Shown here: positions 16,861 through 22,923 of the stretch, in pieces
Numbering within the stretch: the stretch's first letter is position 1
Layout of the letters: each line of letters begins with the position of its first letter
From: Aestuariivirga sp.
Lineage (GTDB): Bacteria > Pseudomonadota > Alphaproteobacteria > Rhizobiales > Aestuariivirgaceae
Reading direction: 5' to 3'
DNA length: 64,000 bases
Assembly (NCBI GenBank): GCA_030680855.1
Contig: JAUXUN010000079.1
Location: 62,001 to 126,000, forward strand
Program-made: the position numbers and the translations under genes
The notes under the pieces: model-generated
Told to the model about the DNA's origin: nothing
The model's input: only the letters and a program-made list of their open reading frames with translations
Databases searched by the model: none

Positions 16861-17112
16861 TCAGATAATCCTTGTACGGACGTTTGTATGCGTAACGGTT
16901 TTGAAAAAGGGTTCACCGCAGCCCGAATCCCCATCATTGCTGGGAGGGGCACCCATGAAGGGTCTCGCCGGGCGGGCTGCGGTGAGTTCCCCACGGCGGA
17001 GAACGTCTTCAAGCGCCGTGAATGGAATTGGAGAAACAGCCGCGCCGTTTATTGCAGCAGCGCGGCTAGAGTTACCGAGCGGATTGTGAGGAAAGGCTCG
17101 GTCGAATTTCAT
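16861..17112 (-). CDS. Phage hypothetical protein (83 aa)
   Basis: ORF starting with an ATGA overlap on the stop of the upstream HTH gene, which favours a real coupled gene. The protein (MKFDRAFPHNPLGNSSRAAA at the start) is Arg/Ala-rich and has no recognised motif. Confidence 0.4.
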   Translation of the reverse strand: MKFDRAFPHNPLGNSSRAAAINGAAVSPIPFTALEDVLRRGELTAARPARPFMGAPPSNDGDSGCGEPFFKTVTHTNVRTRII

Positions 17113-17720
17113 GCGGCCTCGCTTTGCAGTTCGGCTTTTGCGAGGAGGTTTGCTCTGATGGAAGCGCAGTTATGAGAGGCTGTGTCTATGTAAACATTTT
17201 CAACGGAGTAAGGGCCTACGTCACCACGGCGGCACATTACGTAAGCATCTGCGGTGCGGCCTCGATCAAGCCAATGGCCAGACTGTTGCCAGATAGCCCA
17301 CCACTCCCAAAGAGAAAGCTTCCACTCAATCTCGCGGTTCTTGGCATTTTTCTTTTGTGTAAAGAATGCACCGATTGGCGACACGGTGTAACTGTCGCCA
17401 CGCTTCCTCATTTCACAGTGAAACTTTTTCAGAACCGCAAATTGTTCAAGCGAGCAACCGTACTTTTTCAGGCACAGTTGGTTGCGCCTGACAAGCCGTG
17501 CCGCGAGATTGATTTTCCCCATTACAGCATGGCCACCAAGTTTTTTAACGCGGCCATGAAACTTTGTGATGATCTGGCGAACGCGCTCCCGCGTCATATT
17601 GTTTTCTGTACCGATGTCTTGAAGGGTTCGGCCCGTCTGGTACTGCTGATAGAAAAGATCAGCGCGGGCTTTTGCAACAGCCTCGCGAGCAAAATGGGTT
17701 GGGCCGCGCGTATAGGTCAT
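17109..17720 (-). CDS. Phage HTH protein with C-terminal AP2/HNH-associated domain
   Basis: 203 residues from the ATG at 17718-17720, chosen for the GGGAGG site just upstream and the ATGA overlap with the Cro-like gene. An N-terminal helix-turn-helix (GRTLQDIGTENNMTRERVRQ) resembles sigma-70 region 4. The C-terminal region (LSLWEWWAIWQQSGHWLDRG, then a Y-V-M-C-R-x-G-D-V-G-P-Y-S-V-x-N-V pattern) is a domain common in phage DNA-binding proteins that accompany HNH/AP2 modules. The combination suggests a DNA-binding regulator or a degenerate homing-type protein. No catalytic HNH residues are clear. Confidence 0.6.
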   Translation of the reverse strand: MTYTRGPTHFAREAVAKARADLFYQQYQTGRTLQDIGTENNMTRERVRQIITKFHGRVKKLGGHAVMGKINLAARLVRRNQLCLKKYGCSLEQFAVLKKFHCEMRKRGDSYTVSPIGAFFTQKKNAKNREIEWKLSLWEWWAIWQQSGHWLDRGRTADAYVMCRRGDVGPYSVENVYIDTASHNCASIRANLLAKAELQSEAA

Positions 17721-17917
17721 GCGGCCTCCCAAACATCGGGGCGCAACTTGTGAAGTGGGATGCCAATTTTGTCATTGACGACCTTGGCGCGATCAACGGA
17801 AATAACGCGCTTGTCTTTCTCGTACCGGCAAATAGAAGCCTTGGTGCTACCGATCAATTCAGCAAGCCGCTCTTGAGTTAATCGATGGTCTTTGCGGTAC
17901 TTGAGGAAAGCATTCAT
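17717..17917 (-). CDS. Cro-like repressor
   Basis: 66 residues made almost entirely of one HTH_XRE domain (LTQERLAELIGSTKASICRY). Size, divergent orientation to the CI-like gene at 18012 and the operator-rich 94-bp gap between them identify it as the Cro-type protein of the genetic switch. Its recognition helix (STKASICRYE) is very like that of the CI-like protein (STKASISRWE), so both probably read the same operators. It heads the leftward early operon. Confidence 0.8.
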   Translation of the reverse strand: MNAFLKYRKDHRLTQERLAELIGSTKASICRYEKDKRVISVDRAKVVNDKIGIPLHKLRPDVWEAA

Positions 17918-17925
17918 GCCTTACT

Positions 17926-17942
17926 GTTACCACGTAGGAAAC
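17926..17942. promoter_or_regulatory. Phage operator O1 (GTTACCACGTAGGAAAC)
   Basis: A 17-bp near-palindrome whose reverse complement, GTTTCCTACGTGGTAAC, differs from the far site at 18772-18788 at one base. It lies 9 bp upstream of the Cro-like start, in the leftward promoter region. Confidence 0.7.
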
Positions 17943-17959
17943 TAAAGTTCAAGCCCAAA

Positions 17960-17977
17960 GTTACCGCGACGGGTAAC
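17960..17977. promoter_or_regulatory. Phage operator O2 (GTTACC-6-GGTAAC)
   Basis: Perfect 6-bp inverted half-sites GTTACC and GGTAAC, here with a 6-nt rather than 5-nt spacer. It sits in the middle of the cro/cI intergenic region and is expected to bind the CI and Cro proteins. Confidence 0.65.
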
Positions 17978-18002
17978 GACTTGATTTCAGTGCGAGATTA
18001 GA

Positions 18003-18019
18003 ATTACCACCATGGTTAC
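18003..18019. promoter_or_regulatory. Phage operator O3 overlapping the repressor start codon
   Basis: ATTACCACCATGGTTAC has the same layout as the other sites with one mismatch per half-site. It covers the ATG at 18012, so binding there would directly repress the CI-like gene (autoregulation). Confidence 0.55.
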
Positions 18020-18359
18020 TCGCATTGGTCCAAAGAAACCCTTCAAGATTTATCTGGCCCAAAGGCGAGAGACGGAAGGCCTCACGCAGGAACAACTTGC
18101 AGAGCGCATAGAAAGCACCAAGGCGAGCATTTCCAGGTGGGAGACAGGTGAGCGCGACCCGCCAGCAAAAGCCCTTGCGGCCCTTGCCTATGCCCTCCAT
18201 TGCGAAATAGCCGACCTTTTCATTGATCCTGCCCGTCCTAGCGCCGATTCTCTGCTTAGGGATCAATCTGACCGAATTGTGAAAAAGGCATTCAAATTAG
18301 TCGAAACTCTTGTAGAAGATGAGATCAAGGGCACTGGCACGGGTGGCAGAAGATCATAA
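18012..18359 (+). CDS. CI-like phage repressor
   Basis: 115 residues. Residues about 10-70 form an HTH_XRE domain (LTQEQLAERIESTKASISRW). The C-terminal 45 residues are charged and helical. There is no LexA/CI-type peptidase domain, so induction by RecA-stimulated self-cleavage is not expected; another inactivation route would be needed. It is divergent from the Cro-like gene, with operators on both sides and one over its own start. It is the likely keeper of lysogeny. Confidence 0.8.
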   Translation: MVTRIGPKKPFKIYLAQRRETEGLTQEQLAERIESTKASISRWETGERDPPAKALAALAYALHCEIADLFIDPARPSADSLLRDQSDRIVKKAFKLVETLVEDEIKGTGTGGRRS

Positions 18360-18696
18360 TATCGAATATCTCGACCCTTATCACGATCCGGGACCGGACT
18401 CGATGTATCCGAACTTGACCCGGCTGGAACTTGAACAACTGGTTTATCTCTTGACCATAAAAGTTACCCCTGCCCGCCGTGTCTTGATGGGGTTTGCCCG
18501 CGCGGGCATCGTCCTAGGGGCAATCCCGCTGTTGTTTGGCCTTGGTACTTTCATAAATTACAAATTCCAAGGCTGGCCACTTGAGCAGCCGGATACAGCC
18601 TATTTGGCCGGAGTCGTGGTTGCCCTTTCCGCCATCCTTTATGGCATTTGCTATGCGGTAGGCTGGATATTGTCGGCCTTTTTCCCCGACTCATAG
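18319..18696 (+). CDS. Two-span membrane protein downstream of the repressor
   Basis: 125 residues from the ATG at 18319, overlapping the end of the repressor gene in another frame; an ATG at 18403 would give 97 residues. Two hydrophobic helices are clear (VLMGFARAGIVLGAIPLLFG and YLAGVVVALSAILYGICYAV), then WILSAFFPDS. Being co-oriented with the repressor, it is probably expressed in the lysogen, which suits an immunity or superinfection-exclusion role. No family is recognised; the role is inferred from position and topology. Confidence 0.55.
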   Translation: MRSRALARVAEDHNIEYLDPYHDPGPDSMYPNLTRLELEQLVYLLTIKVTPARRVLMGFARAGIVLGAIPLLFGLGTFINYKFQGWPLEQPDTAYLAGVVVALSAILYGICYAVGWILSAFFPDS

Positions 18697-18737
18697 TTAC
18701 CATCAAATTATCAATCTGATCATGGGCTTGTAAAATA

Positions 18738-18754
18738 GTTTCCATCATGGCAAC
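18738..18754. promoter_or_regulatory. Phage operator O4 (GTTTCCATCATGGCAAC)
   Basis: 17-bp site of the same GTTWCC-N5-GGWAAC type with one mismatch (GGCAAC). It lies about 90 bp upstream of the first gene of the rightward early operon. A lone half-site GTTACC also occurs at 18696-18701. Confidence 0.65.
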
Positions 18755-18771
18755 TTTTTACTTGTAGTTTG

Positions 18772-18788
18772 GTTTCCTACATGGTAAC
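18772..18788. promoter_or_regulatory. Phage operator O5 (GTTTCCTACATGGTAAC)
   Basis: 17-bp site identical in layout to O1 (one base different in the spacer when read on the other strand). It sits 42 bp before the ATG at 18831, where repressor would block the rightward early promoter. The TTGTAG-rich segment between O4 and O5 may hold that promoter, but no convincing -35/-10 pair could be fixed. Confidence 0.7.
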
Positions 18789-18794
18789 AGTCTC

Positions 18795-18825
18795 CCCACG
18801 CCCCTATCACAGAGGTAGAAGGAGA
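18795..18825 (+). repeat. Leader repeat, copy 1 (31 bp)
   Basis: This block, ending AGAAGGAGA, matches 19530-19560 at 30 of 31 positions. It carries a strong ribosome binding site and stands 5 nt before the ATG at 18831. The second copy stands exactly 5 nt before the ATG at 19566. Confidence 0.85.
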
Positions 18826-18830
18826 AGAAC

Positions 18831-18914
18831 ATGAACCCCCGCCAGCTTCTAATCACCCTCGCCATTCTAGCGCTCTCGTTCGTGCCGGTTACAGTGATGA
18901 CGGTGATGGCATGA
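18831..18914 (+). CDS. Small membrane peptide, first gene of rightward operon (27 aa)
   Basis: MNPRQLLITLAILALSFVPV plus TVMTVMA: a basic start followed by one hydrophobic helix. A very strong ribosome binding site (AGAAGGAGA) precedes it, and its stop overlaps the next start (ATGA). It is the first product of the rightward early operon. Phages often encode such peptides to modify the host membrane or block defences, but its function is unknown. Confidence 0.5.
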   Translation: MNPRQLLITLAILALSFVPVTVMTVMA

Positions 18915-19132
18915 ATATTTCAATTCATTCGATTGACCGCAAGCAACGCGTTGTCGCAAGCGTCACCAGTGTTCCCCTTGGAAGCGATGGCCCGTTTTGC
19001 TGCATCACGCTCGACTTTCCAGAGCACCGGGAAAACTGCATTTCGTTCTATCTGCCTGAGAAGGATTTAGACAAGGCGCGAGAATTGGCCCGCCAATGGA
19101 ATGATCTTTCAATCGCGCAGGCTCAATCATGA
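18911..19132 (+). CDS. Early phage hypothetical protein (73 aa)
   Basis: Starts with an ATGA overlap on the 27-residue membrane peptide and ends with another on the next gene. Begins MNISIHSIDRKQRVVASVTS, then a mixed alpha/beta pattern with EKDLDKARELARQWNDL at the end. No family is recognised. Confidence 0.55.
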   Translation: MNISIHSIDRKQRVVASVTSVPLGSDGPFCCITLDFPEHRENCISFYLPEKDLDKARELARQWNDLSIAQAQS

Positions 19133-19494
19133 GCAGCATCGAAGTCAAGATCAGTTCCCGCTGCCCGATCCACATTGAGTTTGATCCGGATGCGTTCGGC
19201 AGGGTTTTTGCGACCATGCCAGACGAAGATCAAATCCATGTTTTGCGGGCGATGGTCGAACACATGAAACCCCATCAAACTCAGTGGGATTATATCTCAA
19301 TAGCGCTCGACAAGCCAGAAAATTCAGAACTGGCAAATGATCTTCGGCGATTTTTGTTTCCCGAAACTCCTGATCTGTATGATGTACTGTCGCGCTTCGC
19401 AGACTTCCCGTTTAGTCATCAAGGCCCCGCCGAAGGTCCGCTGGCTACCATGATCCACCAAGCCCGTGCTGCGCTCGCCAAGGTGCAATCATGA
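19129..19494 (+). CDS. Early phage hypothetical protein (121 aa)
   Basis: Soluble, acidic protein (MSSIEVKISSRCPIHIEFDP at the start) with a helical middle (DEDQIHVLRAMVEHMKPHQT). Coupled by ATGA overlap to the gene before it. No domain recognised. The ORF that would overlap its own stop (ATG at 19491) is the long form of the DUF6745 gene. Confidence 0.55.
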   Translation: MSSIEVKISSRCPIHIEFDPDAFGRVFATMPDEDQIHVLRAMVEHMKPHQTQWDYISIALDKPENSELANDLRRFLFPETPDLYDVLSRFADFPFSHQGPAEGPLATMIHQARAALAKVQS

Positions 19495-19529
19495 CCTCCA
19501 AACTCGCACAAGCAGCAATGGACGCGAGA

Positions 19530-19560
19530 CCCACGCCCCTATCACAGAGGCAGAAGGAGA
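19530..19560 (+). repeat. Leader repeat, copy 2 (31 bp)
   Basis: Copy of 18795-18825 with one base changed, again ending in AGAAGGAGA and again 5 nt before an ATG (19566). It supports 19566, rather than the upstream in-frame ATG at 19491, as the start of the repeat-containing protein. Confidence 0.85.
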
Positions 19561-19565
19561 TGAGG

Positions 19566-20864
19566 ATGACCGCCGCTAAAATTCAGAAGATCACCGCAGA
19601 ACAGGAAGCAAGTATCCCTGAGTTCCGGCAGAAATGGATTGCGCTGGGAGAAAGCACTGCCAGGTCCGAGCCATCTGAAATGCGTGATGCTGTCAATGCC
19701 CTATACGATGCCATTGGTCAGAAGCGAGTTCCTGTTTTTGTAATGGATAGTCCTTTGGGTTGCATTGCTGCTGCCAATTTTTTCAAAGACAATATCAGGG
19801 ACAATATCGGGGCCAATATCAGGGACAATATCGGGGCCAATATCAGGGCCAATATCAGGGCCAATATCGGGGCCAATATCGGGGACAATATCGGGGCCAA
19901 TATCGGGGCCAATATCGGGGCCAATATCGGGGCCAATATCGGGGCCAATATCGGGGACAATATCGGGGCCAATATCTGGGTCAATATCAGGGACAATATC
20001 GGGGCCAATATCTGGGCCAATATCGGGGACAATATCGGGGCCAATATCTGGGTCAATATCAGGGACAATATCGGGGACAATATCGGGGCCAATATCTGGG
20101 CCAATATCTGGGACAATATCGGGGCCAATATCAGGGCCAATATCAGGGCCAATATCGGGGACAATATCGGGGCCAATATCAGGGCCAATATCTGGGACAA
20201 TATCGGGGCATTGAAAATATCCCACGAGAACGCCTCGATGTGGGGAAATCACGATATTGGATGGGTTGCATACGCGAGTTTTTTTGAAACCATTGGGCAT
20301 TCATACCCGGCTGATTTGAGAGCCAAATTTCATGCGCTTCGCCGTTATCATGAAACATGCGGCTGGCTATATTGCTTTGATGGTCTGGCCTTTGTGTCGC
20401 AGCGTCCAACAATTGTTCGCCGTGATGATACCGCGAGACTGCACTGTGAGACTGGCCCAGCGATTGAATACGCTGATGGATATGGCCTTTACGCATGGCG
20501 CGGAACCAGAATTCCTACAGAATGGATAACTGACAAGGTTTTGTTGACTGCAAAAACAGCGATCACTTGGGCCAATCTTGAGCAACGCCGCATTGCCTGT
20601 TCCGACATTGTTGGCTGGGCAAAAATCCTCAAGGAACTCGACGCCAAGACTATTGATGAAGATGGCGATCCGCAAATTGGAACACTTGTGGAGGTCAGAC
20701 TACCAGACCTCGCGGTGCCAGCCAGATTTTGCCGCGTGACATGCGGAACTGGCCGCGAATTTGCCGTGGGTGTTCCGCGCGAGGTCAAAACCGCGCTTGA
20801 GGCGCAAGCCTGGATGCAAAACAAACCACTCAAAGAATTTACCCGTCCGGAAATTCGGACATAA
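19566..20864 (+). CDS. DUF6745-type phage protein with 35 tetrapeptide repeats
   Basis: 432 residues from the ATG at 19566 (MTAAKIQKITAEQEASIPEF). Residues about 75-215 are 35 tandem N-I-x-x tetrapeptides (x-x mostly GA, GD, RA, RD, WA, WD, WV), encoded by 12-bp repeats at 19791-20210. The following part (MWGNHDIGWVAYASFFETIG, then RPTIVRRDDTARLHCETGPA and Y-A-D-G-Y-G-L-Y-A-W-R-G-T-R-I-P) matches the DUF6745 pattern, where a similar four-residue periodic segment is usual. A longer form from 19491 is possible and would overlap the upstream stop. Function is unknown; the repeat could form a regular coil or solenoid. Confidence 0.7.
   Translation: MTAAKIQKITAEQEASIPEFRQKWIALGESTARSEPSEMRDAVNALYDAIGQKRVPVFVMDSPLGCIAAANFFKDNIRDNIGANIRDNIGANIRANIRANIGANIGDNIGANIGANIGANIGANIGANIGDNIGANIWVNIRDNIGANIWANIGDNIGANIWVNIRDNIGDNIGANIWANIWDNIGANIRANIRANIGDNIGANIRANIWDNIGALKISHENASMWGNHDIGWVAYASFFETIGHSYPADLRAKFHALRRYHETCGWLYCFDGLAFVSQRPTIVRRDDTARLHCETGPAIEYADGYGLYAWRGTRIPTEWITDKVLLTAKTAITWANLEQRRIACSDIVGWAKILKELDAKTIDEDGDPQIGTLVEVRLPDLAVPARFCRVTCGTGREFAVGVPREVKTALEAQAWMQNKPLKEFTRPEIRT
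19791..20210 (+). repeat. Tandem array of 35 x 12 bp
   Basis: Consensus AATATCGGGGCC with variation at the third (CGG/AGG/TGG) and fourth codons. Because the unit is 12 bp, several frames are open through the array; only the + frame of the DUF6745 protein has sensible flanks. Such arrays can change length by slipped-strand copying. Confidence 0.97.
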
Positions 20865-20879
20865 CCCAAGGAGAATGTC

Positions 20880-21233
20880 GTGAAAACTTTTACCAAAACT
20901 GCTGCACAGGGCGAAATCACCATCACCCGCATTGAGAAGTTGCCTGACGGCCTTGTCCCGATGAAAGCCGTGAACGGCTTGTTCATCGTCGGCCATTCTG
21001 AAACCGGCCATCACCACGTAATGACCATGGAGCGAGCCACTTTCTTCCGTGATCCCAAGGCACCGGCTGGCATGAGCGTTCTCTACGCCATCCTTGATGA
21101 GCCGAAAGAACTTACCCATGAGCGCAATTTCGATACCCACGAGTCTATCGGACATCAGCCGGGAATGTACAGATTTGAGTCCGGACGTGAGTTTGACCAC
21201 TACGAAGCCTTGTCTCGTAAGCAGGCGGACTAG
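20880..21233 (+). CDS. Phage protein with SETGHHHV motif (117 aa)
   Basis: Starts at GTG (20880-20882) behind a clear AAGGAGA site. Contains IVGHSETGHHHVMTMERATF, followed by a beta-rich half and HQPGMYRFESGREFDHYEAL. The His cluster could bind metal. I recall proteins of this type encoded next to DUF6745 proteins in other phages, but cannot check that here. Function unknown. Confidence 0.6.
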   Translation: MKTFTKTAAQGEITITRIEKLPDGLVPMKAVNGLFIVGHSETGHHHVMTMERATFFRDPKAPAGMSVLYAILDEPKELTHERNFDTHESIGHQPGMYRFESGREFDHYEALSRKQAD

Positions 21234-21235
21234 TC

Positions 21236-21337
21236 ATGACCCTCCATCATCACGACAGCAAGTTATTCGCATCTCTCGCATTATTCGGCTGGTCATTTTT
21301 TGACGCTGTGACGGCTACTCTGAGGATGGTGATGTGA
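21236..21337 (+). CDS. Possible small phage protein (33 aa)
   Basis: MTLHHHDSKLFASLALFGWS plus 13 residues: one short hydrophobic stretch after a His-rich start. It begins two bases after the preceding stop and its stop overlaps the next ATG. The packing favours a real gene, but the length makes this uncertain. Confidence 0.35.
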   Translation: MTLHHHDSKLFASLALFGWSFFDAVTATLRMVM

Positions 21338-21507
21338 TGATCGCTAGTTATGCGTTTCAAGAATCTTTTGAGGATAAATTCAGCCGCATAGAGGCAAGAG
21401 CTTTTTGTGGATACGCAACCGACGAAGAACTTGAATGGCTAAATGAGACACGGCGCAATATCGCCCTCAAGTCCCAAATCAAATCAGCCGCAGAGGCCAA
21501 GCCATGA
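21337..21507 (+). CDS. Small phage hypothetical protein (56 aa)
   Basis: MIASYAFQESFEDKFSRIEA at the start, helical and charged, ending in an ATGA overlap with the next gene. No motif recognised. Confidence 0.45.
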   Translation: MIASYAFQESFEDKFSRIEARAFCGYATDEELEWLNETRRNIALKSQIKSAAEAKP

Positions 21508-22064
21508 CCACCAGTAAGGGACGGAGCGCGGTTGAAGAAGCTGTGGCGCTGTTGCCAAAATTCAAAAAGCGCATTGAAATATTTGCCGGGACCATGCTTG
21601 TCCGTGGCCACAATGAGAAATTCTCTCAAGACGATTTGATAATTCTCATCAATGCGCTTGTCTCTCTCGAAGGCGTTGCTGCTGGTACGCATGTGATTGT
21701 GCCGGTGGAGCCGACAGATGAGATGATTAGCGATGCCATATCTGCTGGCTCGGAAACTGTGGATGGCGGATATGAAGCAGCCACCGAAAGGGAAGTCTAC
21801 CGCGCCATGATCGGAGCATCCTTTGGAGGTGAGGTGATGAAACATACACAGGGGAAGTGGACGGCCCGCAAGCAGCCTGACAATGCGGCTCCTGATCTAT
21901 ATGAGGCGCTCCGCAACGTTCAGAAGCTTATCACAGAAGCAGCGCTCACGGGCTTCAATTACAAGGACGGCGAGTGGTCACAGAAACTTTTCGAGAGCCA
22001 GCAGCAAACAAGTGCCGCACTCGCCAAGGCCCATCCCAACCAGAAGCAACGGGGAGATGTGTGA
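21504..22064 (+). CDS. Early phage hypothetical protein (186 aa)
   Basis: Two parts can be seen. Residues 1-110 hold a VIVPVEPTDEMISDAISAGS segment of the kind found in many short phage early proteins. A second part starts at MKHTQGKWTARKQPDNAAPD and continues LYEALRNVQKLI, another common short phage protein pattern. It may be a fusion of two small genes. TGATG overlaps join it to the next gene. Confidence 0.55.
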   Translation: MTTSKGRSAVEEAVALLPKFKKRIEIFAGTMLVRGHNEKFSQDDLIILINALVSLEGVAAGTHVIVPVEPTDEMISDAISAGSETVDGGYEAATEREVYRAMIGASFGGEVMKHTQGKWTARKQPDNAAPDLYEALRNVQKLITEAALTGFNYKDGEWSQKLFESQQQTSAALAKAHPNQKQRGDV

Positions 22065-22261
22065 TGAGTGAAACAAAGATGTTTCTAGAAATAGCCATGG
22101 TTTCTCATCTGCCGTCTCATAGCGCAGATGGCTACAGCTTCGGTGGCGGCACAATTCTCACCATTGGCATTCGGTCATTCTTCATTGGCGAGGAACATGG
22201 CTCCCACATGCTTGCTGAGGAAATAGCGGCTCGTTGGAACGCGGAAAGGCTAAAGTCATGA
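22064..22261 (+). CDS. Small phage hypothetical protein (65 aa)
   Basis: Start set at the ATG overlapping the previous stop (TGATG). Protein MSETKMFLEIAMVSHLPSHS to AEEIAARWNAERLKS; the last segment (A-x-x-I-A-A-R-W-N) is common at the end of small phage proteins. Function unknown. Confidence 0.5.
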   Translation: MSETKMFLEIAMVSHLPSHSADGYSFGGGTILTIGIRSFFIGEEHGSHMLAEEIAARWNAERLKS

Positions 22262-22368
22262 ACCACATCTGTCTTCCGCTAGAACTATTAGACACGTTGC
22301 TTTTCTGCGACAAGGCCGCCGAACAGAAATATGGATTTCACCCCAACCACGGGAGGGCTGCATCGTGA
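22258..22368 (+). CDS. Possible small phage protein (36 aa)
   Basis: MNHICLPLELLDTLLFCDKA plus 16 residues. Overlaps both neighbours by 4 bases (ATGA and GTGA), which argues for a real coupled gene. No motif recognised. Confidence 0.35.
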   Translation: MNHICLPLELLDTLLFCDKAAEQKYGFHPNHGRAAS

Positions 22369-22601
22369 GCTGCCACATATCCCCATGGGAACGCCGGAAC
22401 ATCGCTGGACCGAGAGATACATTCCAGGATGATTTGAACGCAGCTTTCCGGAGAAGTTTTGACGCGCTGAAAGGCGACATTGAAGCAATTTGCTACCGCG
22501 CGAATGTTGATGTGAAGCCGGACATTGAAGCTTACGCGATTTTCTGTGACGGCGTTGATTCAGCCTTCGACATAGATTGGCGGATGGCCCGCGATGACTG
22601 A
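22365..22601 (+). CDS. Small phage hypothetical protein (78 aa)
   Basis: GTG start overlapping the preceding stop. MSCHISPWERRNIAGPRDTF at the start and an acidic C-terminus. It overlaps the next gene by 8 bases. No motif recognised. Confidence 0.45.
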   Translation: MSCHISPWERRNIAGPRDTFQDDLNAAFRRSFDALKGDIEAICYRANVDVKPDIEAYAIFCDGVDSAFDIDWRMARDD

Positions 22602-22923
22602 TTACACCTATTGGCAGAAAGCCCTCGCCGGTGAAATCGGAACTTTCAGCGAGGGTGACGCGCATCCCGGTTTCTATCGCCGCAAGGTGGTTTCAGGCCG
22701 TGACAGCCCGTGGACGCCAGTAGCCATATGGCCAGATGAATACGGCAATTTGCAGGCCATTCAACACGCCACAGTAATTCTAGGCCCGCGCCCTGTTGAC
22801 CCTGCTGAGGTCTTCATGTGGTGCGCGAAAGACCCGATCAGCGAAGCAGCATACCGGGCAGTAGCGGAACAAGGACTGCCATGGCCAACAGAATTCAGAA
22901 CAGGAAAGAGATTGATTACATGA
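22594..22923 (+). CDS. Phage hypothetical protein (109 aa)
   Basis: MTDYTYWQKALAGEIGTFSE, then SEGDAHPGFYRRKV and WTPVAIWPDEYG: the pattern of a small phage protein family that handles or precedes recombination genes. Its stop overlaps the RecT-like start. No catalytic motif is seen. Confidence 0.55.
   Translation: MTDYTYWQKALAGEIGTFSEGDAHPGFYRRKVVSGRDSPWTPVAIWPDEYGNLQAIQHATVILGPRPVDPAEVFMWCAKDPISEAAYRAVAEQGLPWPTEFRTGKRLIT

Noticed and set aside
16748-17089. + strand ORF of 113 residues opposite the small gene at 16861-17112
   Set aside because: The minus-strand ORF has a coupled ATGA start with its upstream gene; the + ORF lacks a ribosome site and any known pattern.
19791-20210. CRISPR-like array
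   Set aside because: The units are contiguous 12-bp repeats without spacers and lie inside a coding gene; no cas genes are nearby.
19701-20300. Long ORFs in other frames and on the minus strand across the 12-bp repeats
   Set aside because: They are open only because the repeat unit is a multiple of three; their flanks carry no sensible protein, unlike the + frame with the DUF6745 domain.
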